Assembly: GCA_963550755.1 (NCBI GenBank)
Contig: CAUVDV010000078.1
Coordinates: 1-10,505, forward strand
DNA: 10,505 nucleotides
Direction: 5' to 3'
Source of the DNA: W11650 sp963550755
GTDB taxonomy: Bacteria; Bacillota; Clostridia; Lachnospirales; Vallitaleaceae
The notes under the pieces were generated by a model. The model saw only the letters and a program-made list of their open reading frames with translations, ran no database searches and was not told the DNA's origin. Below, piece after piece: positions 6,333 to 10,505 of the stretch; positions within the stretch are counted from its first letter, which is position 1, and each line of letters opens with the position of its first letter. Position numbers and translations under genes: made by a program.

Positions 6333-6382
6333 AAAAAACTCCGGTCGGAAAAAGCTCATTGCTTCTCCGGTTGGAGTTTTTT
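6333..6382. terminator. Second copy of the hyd-type terminator, bidirectional
   Basis: Positions 6333-6348 pair with 6367-6382: 16 pairs including three G-T wobbles, with an AAGC-type inner stem. Six A on one side and six T on the other make it work in both directions. It closes the orphan hydA tail on the plus strand and is the likely end of the WG-repeat gene transcript on the minus strand. It is related to the terminator at 5008-5056, but the lower stem differs (CCGGTCGG here, CCGACCAG there). Confidence 0.88.
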
Positions 6383-6505
6383 ATTCCTTAAGTTGATTTG
6401 ATTGCCCGCCTTTTTACCATACAGGGCTACATACCCACGGCCAAAATAACGCTGCTACCTTGGGGAGCCTGCACAAAAGCATGGCTTTCTCTTGCCCTTT
6501 TGACT

Positions 6506-7981
6506 TTATCTCATCTTCAGAACAATCGTCTTGGTCGCTTCATCCCAAGATACGCTGATCCCCAGCGCATCGCCCAGTTCACGCAGCTTAAAATAATTGC
6601 TGCCGCCAATGGTATAGGCCGTCAAATAAACATCATGGCCATTCACCTCCAGGCCGGCATTGGAAAGTACCGCCTGCTTATTCTGACCGTCGCCGCCGGT
6701 CAACTCTGTGCCGTTATCAATATATTCTCGGCCGGAAACCAAAGAAATCAAGTTCTTGCCCTTATTCCAGTCAACCGAAAACTTCTTGCTCGTACCGGCT
6801 GCCAGTTTGGCAATATCACGCAGCTTAAAATAAGAACTGCCTTCAATCGTATACACCTCCAAGCCCTTAACCGGCTCGCCGTTTAAAGTGACTGCCAAAC
6901 GGCTGTAAATCGCCGGCGCATGGGCCGGAGCCGTAATCCCCAAAGGTTTCTTTAAGATGCTCCACTTTCCGTCCTTGCTGACCAAGGCGACCCCATCGCG
7001 GAAATCTCCGGCCTGTTCATATTGAACCCGAATCACTTCCTGACCGCTGCGGTTAACATAGCCGACCATATTGTTCTGAACAACTAAGCCCATACCCTCG
7101 CAAAAGTTTTTGGCCCAGTCATAGGCAAAAGCAATATACTCCCGGCCGGTTTTATCAATATAGCCCCATTTGCTGACTTTTTTAACCGCCGCTAAGCCAT
7201 CGCTGAAATCCTTAGCCGTTTCATATTGGAGTGAAATAAACTCCTGACCATTACGGGCGATAAAACCCCATTTTCCGTTCCTTTGCACCGCCGCCGCGCC
7301 TTCGCTGAAGTCTTTGGCCTCGTCATACAAAAAGCCAATGACCGTCTGACCGGCAGTATCAATATATCCCCATTTATCGCCTATTTTTACGGCCGCCAGA
7401 CCTTCCTTAAAGTTTCTGGCTTCATCATACTGCACCGCTATCAACTCACGGCCGGTTTTATCAATATACCCCCACTTAACCGGCTTTTTAACGGCCGCAA
7501 TACCATTGCTGAAACTTTTAACATCGGCATACTCAAACGGAATGATTTCCCGGCCTTTATCGTTGATATAGCCCCATTTCGTTCCTTTTCTGACCGGCGC
7601 TAAACCTTCGCTGAAGCTAAGCGCGTATTCATACTCCGGCCGGCTAAAGGAAAATAATTCCCGGCCCGTCAAATCAATATACAGCCATTTTTCGCCTTTC
7701 CTGACGACCGCCATGCCGCCATGAAAATCCAAAGCCTCGTCATACAGAAAATCTATGACCTGCCGGCCAGTCTTATCAACATAACCGTATTGACTGCCTT
7801 TTTTGACGACCGCCATACCTTCGCTGAATTGACCGCTCTCGCCGGAATAACGGGCATCGCTTTGCACCTCCGGCAGCAGAATCTGTGTAGGTTGACTGGC
7901 TAAAACCGGCATAGCCGACAGCAGCAGCAGTAAAAAACTAACGCCAAGGGCCATAGCCCCATACTTTGAGAGCATTTTCAT
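6506..7981 (-). CDS. Secreted WG-repeat protein with copper-amine-oxidase-N-like C-terminal region
   Basis: 491 aa, exported. The N-terminus is a clear Sec signal (MKMLSKYGAMALGVSFLLLL, then SAMPVLA; cleavage probably after A28). Residues about 45-348 hold eight WG repeats of about 36 aa plus one degenerate repeat, with the pattern F-x-E/D-G-x-A-x-V-...-W-G-Y-I-D-x-x-G: GYVDKTG (66), LYIDLTG (100), GYINDKG (137), GYIDKTG (171), GYIDTAG (205), GFIARNG (239), GYIDKTG (273), GYVNRSG (307), WSILKK (340). Residues about 358-491 resemble the copper amine oxidase N-terminal-like domain of clostridial envelope proteins, with two related motifs, EGSSYFKLRDIAKL (380-393) and GGSNYFKLRELGDALG (459-474). 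WG repeats probably form a binding surface; ligand and role are unknown. AGGAG lies 7 nt before the ATG. The gene stands alone and reads toward the terminator at 6333-6382. Confidence 0.9.
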   Translation of the reverse strand: MKMLSKYGAMALGVSFLLLLLSAMPVLASQPTQILLPEVQSDARYSGESGQFSEGMAVVKKGSQYGYVDKTGRQVIDFLYDEALDFHGGMAVVRKGEKWLYIDLTGRELFSFSRPEYEYALSFSEGLAPVRKGTKWGYINDKGREIIPFEYADVKSFSNGIAAVKKPVKWGYIDKTGRELIAVQYDEARNFKEGLAAVKIGDKWGYIDTAGQTVIGFLYDEAKDFSEGAAAVQRNGKWGFIARNGQEFISLQYETAKDFSDGLAAVKKVSKWGYIDKTGREYIAFAYDWAKNFCEGMGLVVQNNMVGYVNRSGQEVIRVQYEQAGDFRDGVALVSKDGKWSILKKPLGITAPAHAPAIYSRLAVTLNGEPVKGLEVYTIEGSSYFKLRDIAKLAAGTSKKFSVDWNKGKNLISLVSGREYIDNGTELTGGDGQNKQAVLSNAGLEVNGHDVYLTAYTIGGSNYFKLRELGDALGISVSWDEATKTIVLKMR

Positions 7982-8153
7982 CGTGTTCTCCTTTTCTTGA
8001 TTTTAAGTCAGTTGCTCCAATTTTTTTCCTTCAGCCAAACCGCCATTTTAGAGATTTTATTCAAAAAACAGTTTTCCCCCATGCTCTTCTCCGCCAAAGC
8101 AAGGCTCCTCTCGAAAAAAATCAGGTAGTTATGAATAGTTAATTAACGCCTTT

Positions 8154-8159
8154 ATTATA
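8154..8159 (-). promoter_or_regulatory. Possible -10 element for the WG-repeat gene
   Basis: A perfect TATAAT on the minus strand, 172 nt upstream of the ATG. No good -35 is visible at 16-18 bp, so this rests on the -10 alone. The 7982-8268 gap is AT-rich on its right half and shows no RNA motif that I recognise. Confidence 0.3.
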
Positions 8160-8268
8160 TCTCAATTTTAACAAAAATACCAGCAAAAAATATAAAATAA
8201 ATTGGCAAATAAATTTTTTTGCAAAACAAAGTCCAACTTTCCTATTTTCTTTGAATCAAAATAATGCA

Positions 8269-8820
8269 TTATTCCTCAATCAATTTTGATAGTTCCGAAT
8301 CTGATAAATAGGACTCTGTATACAGTTTTCTCAACAAATATTCGTCAAATTCCATAGAATAATATTCTGTAACGAATTCTCGAAATTTTTCGTACGTATC
8401 GAAAGCATATCCCAATAACCAGCGACCTCCGTCATTTTCATCCGTTTGATTTTGATGAACTTCCCCATCATACCAAATAAAAAATGTTGTTTGTTCTCTT
8501 TCGTCCACTGAGAACAGATTCCTCCATTTCTCGTTAATCCCTTCGTACATCTTGTCGATAATACTCTGATTCCACTCATCGGCAGCAAATTGGTTCAAAT
8601 TGTTTTCATGTGCAAAGCCTTTTATAAGCACCGCCATTTCCGTAAAGATTACAGATAGTGAATCTCCCGCTCCATTATCAATCACATATTTGAGATTTGA
8701 GTCAATCTCCTTCTTGTGTACCAACCTCAAATACTCTTCTGACGGATCCGTCAAAGCTTTGTCCAAAACATATAACGCTTCCAAGCTTTTACGCATATTG
8801 TCCCAATCCATATACTCCAT
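8269..8820 (-). CDS. Hypothetical acidic protein of unknown function
   Basis: 183 aa, not recognised. It has no signal peptide, membrane segment or cysteine. It is rich in Glu/Asp and aromatic residues (FFIWYDGEVHQ, 113-123; GGRWLLGYAFDTYEKFREFV, 131-150; MEFDEYLLRKLY, 156-167), with a predicted helical N-terminal half and a short beta-like centre. Such acidic, aromatic, cytoplasmic small proteins include many immunity-type proteins, but I see no family motif and make no assignment. The start has GGAG 8 nt upstream; that ribosome site is formed by codons of a decayed ATPase fragment immediately upstream. The gene is clearly more AT-rich than the hyd operon, suggesting acquisition by transfer. 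No clear terminator follows; a 14-bp palindrome overlaps the stop. A shifted frame inside it is only a shadow. Confidence 0.75.
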   Translation of the reverse strand: MEYMDWDNMRKSLEALYVLDKALTDPSEEYLRLVHKKEIDSNLKYVIDNGAGDSLSVIFTEMAVLIKGFAHENNLNQFAADEWNQSIIDKMYEGINEKWRNLFSVDEREQTTFFIWYDGEVHQNQTDENDGGRWLLGYAFDTYEKFREFVTEYYSMEFDEYLLRKLYTESYLSDSELSKLIEE

Positions 8821-8822
8821 TT

Positions 8823-8983
8823 TTCCGTCTCCATATGTTTGTTATATCTCCCATCAGCCACAATATACTTACTTGATTGCCTTGCCTTTGGATGAAGCTG
8901 AACTTCATCCAATATTATTACAGATTCATTCTCCATTCAAGCATTTCATCATATATTTTTCTTTTAAAAACGATTTTAGCCAT
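8823..8983 (-). pseudogene. Remnant of an AAA_14/DUF4143-type ATPase gene
   Basis: Two in-order fragments of one family lie on the minus strand. From an ATG at 8983, with AAGGTGG 7 nt before it, the frame reads MAKIVFKRKIYDEMLEW, the typical N-terminus of these ATPases, and soon stops. In another frame from about 8930 it reads ESVIILDEVQLHPKARQ and then KYIVADGRY and METE, matching the Walker B (ILDEVQ) region and the following VxDGRYDYIETG block. The Walker A region that should lie between (the GxRRVGKS-type loop) is missing, and everything after METE is replaced by the 183-aa gene. These proteins are thought to be AAA+ ATPases, often with a DUF4143 nuclease-like tail, and are common as dispersed accessory genes in Clostridia. 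Here it is plainly nonfunctional: internal deletion, frameshift and lost C-terminus. Confidence 0.8.
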
Positions 8984-9092
8984 ATTAATACCACCTTCGA
9001 ATAAAGTATAACTCAAATCCCCATTTAAATATAGGCATTTTTTGCAACATTTTTCTGTAGTTTTTGAGAAATATATTTATTTTTACACCAAC

Positions 9093-9701
9093 CTAAAAAT
9101 GATTGGTCGGCAATGTTTCTGTTGATTTCGGCCGATTAGGATTCGGCGGCAGCAAATCCTTAGCCGCCGGGTCATCGCCGCTGATTATCTCCGTTACCAC
9201 ATCCGAGGCCGGTTTAACCGGCGTAGTTTGAGGCTTAGACGGCTGCTTCGGCGGAGCGATTTCCGCCGGCTTAGTCACCGGTGCCGGCTTCTCCGAACCA
9301 GTGGATTGACCATCTGCCGCTTCACTCTTTGGCTCTGTATCCGCCTTAACGTCATCGGCTGCCTTAACCGGTTCCGGCTTCTTTTCCGCCGCTTCCTCAA
9401 CCACCGGTTTTGCCTCAGCCGCTGAACTTTCCGTACTCGGTTTAACTGATAAGCTCTCCTCAACTGGCTTATCCTCCTGCTGTTTTACTTCCGCCGGCCT
9501 TGATTCCTCAGCTGATTTCTCCGCCGGCTGCCCCGTCCCCTCCGTCAAAAAAACCATCCCTAAACCTCTGGCCCGCTCCACAATCTCCCTCTCCGATAAA
9601 ACTTCCTTTTCCCGGCCGCCGAACTTTAAAAACAAACCCGCCGCCATCAAAAAACCCAAGCCAATTCCCAAAACAACATACTTTATCCCTTCCCGCTTCA
9701 T
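9093..9701 (-). CDS. Membrane-anchored Pro/Lys/Glu/Ala-rich protein
   Basis: 202 aa. A short basic N-terminus and one hydrophobic helix (YVVLGIGLGFLMAAGLFL, 8-25) anchor it with the rest outside. EVLSEREIVERARGLGMVFL (33-52) resembles the short helix after the anchor in some clostridial YceG/MltG-like proteins; this is a weak resemblance. Residues 57-165 are low-complexity Pro, Lys, Glu, Ala and Thr, likely an extended wall-spanning linker. VVTEIISGDDPAAKDLL (168-184) looks like the start of a small folded end domain, but the protein stops 18 residues later in a Pro-rich tail, so it may be truncated. AGGAG lies 5-6 nt before the ATG. The role is unknown, possibly envelope-related. A weak hairpin (ACCAA/TTGGT) overlaps the stop codon. 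Confidence 0.75.
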   Translation of the reverse strand: MKREGIKYVVLGIGLGFLMAAGLFLKFGGREKEVLSEREIVERARGLGMVFLTEGTGQPAEKSAEESRPAEVKQQEDKPVEESLSVKPSTESSAAEAKPVVEEAAEKKPEPVKAADDVKADTEPKSEAADGQSTGSEKPAPVTKPAEIAPPKQPSKPQTTPVKPASDVVTEIISGDDPAAKDLLPPNPNRPKSTETLPTNHF

Positions 9702-9856
9702 AACTTCTCCTTTTTACCTGATAAATCCGCTTTCTACCCATACTTTTCTACTAACGAACCCCTATCTCCTGCTTATCCAGCACACTCTCCCCTGCAAATA
9801 TTTAACAAATCCTTATCTTCAACCTTTTTACAAAATCTCCCGCTATAAGTCCCTAT
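9702..9856. other. Upstream region of the membrane-anchored protein, no gene seen
   Basis: C/T-rich on the plus strand (A/G-rich on the minus strand). It holds the ribosome site of the gene at 9093-9701 and must contain its promoter, but no -35/-10 pair stands out. It has no coding frame with family resemblance and no RNA motif that I recognise. Confidence 0.5.
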
Positions 9857-10029
9857 CTTTTCCGCCCAGCAAATAACTTATATCATATCTAAGCATACTT
9901 TTCCACCCAACAAATAATCCATACCACATTCTGGACATATTTTTCCTATCCAAGCAAATAACCATATCGCCACATCCCGAAGCACATCTTTTCCGCCCAC
10001 CCAAATAACCTCTATCACATGCCAAAGCA
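9857..10029. repeat. Four degenerate copies of a ~42-bp tandem repeat
   Basis: Copies begin near 9857, 9898, 9940 and 9988 (spacings 41, 42, 48). Shared features are CTTTTCC, CCCA, CAAATAA, a CAT/CAC run and an AGCATA-like end. The last copy runs straight into the left arm of the first long hairpin (GCATATA). Unequal spacing and many differences argue against a coding repeat. One minus-strand frame is open across it but breaks period by one base. Confidence 0.7.
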
Positions 10030-10505
10030 TATATTTTGTACAAAGTTCAACTGTCCGCAGCGCTGTCAGGCGCAAGTTTTGAACAAGTGCTAAAACTATA
10101 TGCGACTGGCCTGTCACATAGCCTATCGACTGACCCGTCCTCACCACCATGACCCCACCGCAAGCACTCCTATTTTCACCTTTATCTTCGCTTTTACTCT
10201 CGCACTTAGTCCTATCTTTCTTTCGCCAGAGCATATAGTTTTGCACGAAGTTCAACTGTTCGAAGCGCCGTAAGGCGCAAGTTTTGAACAAGTGCTAAAA
10301 CTATATGCGACTGGCCTGTCACATAGCCTATCGACTGACCCGTCCTCACCACCATGACCCCACCGCAAGCACTCCTATTTTCACCTTTATCTTCGCTTTT
10401 ACTCTCGCACTTAGTCCTATCTTTCTTTCGCCAGAGCATATAGTTTTGCACGAAGTTCAACTGTTCGAAGCGCCCGCCAGGGCGCAAGTTTTGAACAAGT
10501 GCTAA
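10027..10505. repeat. ~205-bp tandem repeat with a long extended hairpin, continuing off the right edge
   Basis: Two full periods and part of a third: the same landmark lies at 10071, 10276 and 10483 (periods 205 and 207). Each unit has an extended hairpin (10027-10103, 10231-10308, and from 10436 to the edge) and a 127-bp C/T-rich spacer that is identical in both complete copies (10104-10230, 10309-10435). In the second copy GCATATAGTTTT (10231-10242) pairs perfectly with AAAACTATATGC (10297-10308); GCAC pairs with GTGC, GTTC with GAAC and AACT with AGTT; the tip is GCGCC-GTAA-GGCGC. Tips in the other copies are GCGCT-GTCA-GGCGC and GCGCCC-GCCA-GGGCGC, so pairing and a G..A four-base loop are kept. 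Copy 1 has a worn left arm with a G-T replacement that still pairs. No transposase, CRISPR-type spacers or coding potential is visible. Function is unknown. Confidence 0.9.

Noticed and set aside
6417..6505. Short minus-strand peptide ending GSSVILAVGM downstream of the WG-repeat gene
   Set aside because: Only about 27 codons, closed upstream by a stop, with no start or recognisable family; it may be a remnant but cannot be supported.
6398..6886. Plus-strand 162-aa open frame
   Set aside because: It is antisense to the well-supported WG-repeat gene, has no ribosome site, and shows no family motif.
8260..8273. 14-bp palindrome AATAATGCATTATT at the stop of the 183-aa gene
   Set aside because: It is short and AT-rich with no loop suited to a terminator and no T run; chance is a sufficient explanation.
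8890..8910. Perfect inverted repeat GGATGAAG-CTGAA-CTTCATCC
   Set aside because: It falls inside codons for the conserved LDEVQLHPK motif of the ATPase remnant, so the symmetry is explained by coding sequence.
9843..10487. Minus-strand open frames across the repeat region, including NLRLTALRTVEL-type peptides
   Set aside because: The repeat period (205 and 207 bp) is not a multiple of three, the frames have no consistent start or ribosome site, and conservation follows the hairpin pairing rather than codons.
10027..10505. CRISPR array or integron attC array
   Set aside because: Spacers between repeats are identical rather than unique, units are about 205 bp, and although GTTCAAC fits one half of an attC core, the matching GTTRRRY half is not in place and no cassette genes are present.

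Overview
The window looks like a chromosomal segment of an anaerobic, fermentative Clostridia-type Firmicute. The evidence is strong AGGAGG-type ribosome binding sites, an electron-bifurcating-type [FeFe] hydrogenase operon, a secreted WG-repeat protein with a copper-amine-oxidase-N-like tail, an Rpn family protein with a Glu/Gly-rich tail, and a decayed AAA_14/DUF4143 ATPase. All assignments come from reading motifs; no database search was possible.

Positions 1-445 hold a probable terminator of an upstream gene (102-130), a long hairpin (186-239), a near-consensus Fur box (262-280), a 19-bp palindrome (344-362) and a very good sigma-A promoter (372-400). That promoter drives a tight four-gene plus-strand operon at 446-4906: hydC (NuoE-like 2Fe-2S subunit), a small cysteine-free ferredoxin-fold-like subunit (hydD-like), hydB (NuoF-like NADH/FMN subunit) and hydA (H-cluster catalytic subunit). 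Together these should form a soluble complex that exchanges electrons between H2, NAD(H) and ferredoxin. The gene order resembles the HydABCD type known from acetogens. The maturases HydE, HydF and HydG are not in the window.

Positions 4860-6384 carry a recombination footprint. The last 49 bp of hydA and the following terminator are repeated 1409 bp downstream, and the copies flank one minus-strand rpn gene. That gene is bordered on both sides by fragments of other rpn-like genes, so the block looks like a decayed tandem rpn cluster inserted at the hydA 3' end.

Positions 6506-9701 are all minus strand: a secreted WG-repeat protein, an AT-rich 183-aa protein of unknown function, a pseudogene of an AAA_14/DUF4143 ATPase whose remnant supplies the ribosome binding site of that unknown gene, and a membrane-anchored Pro/Lys/Glu-rich protein.

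Positions 9702-10505 contain no convincing gene. They hold four degenerate copies of a ~42-bp repeat, then a ~205-bp tandem repeat that runs off the right edge. Each ~205-bp unit includes a ~78-nt extended hairpin whose tip changes between copies in a base-pair-preserving way, while the 127-bp spacer is identical. This structured array is the best candidate for something undescribed here.
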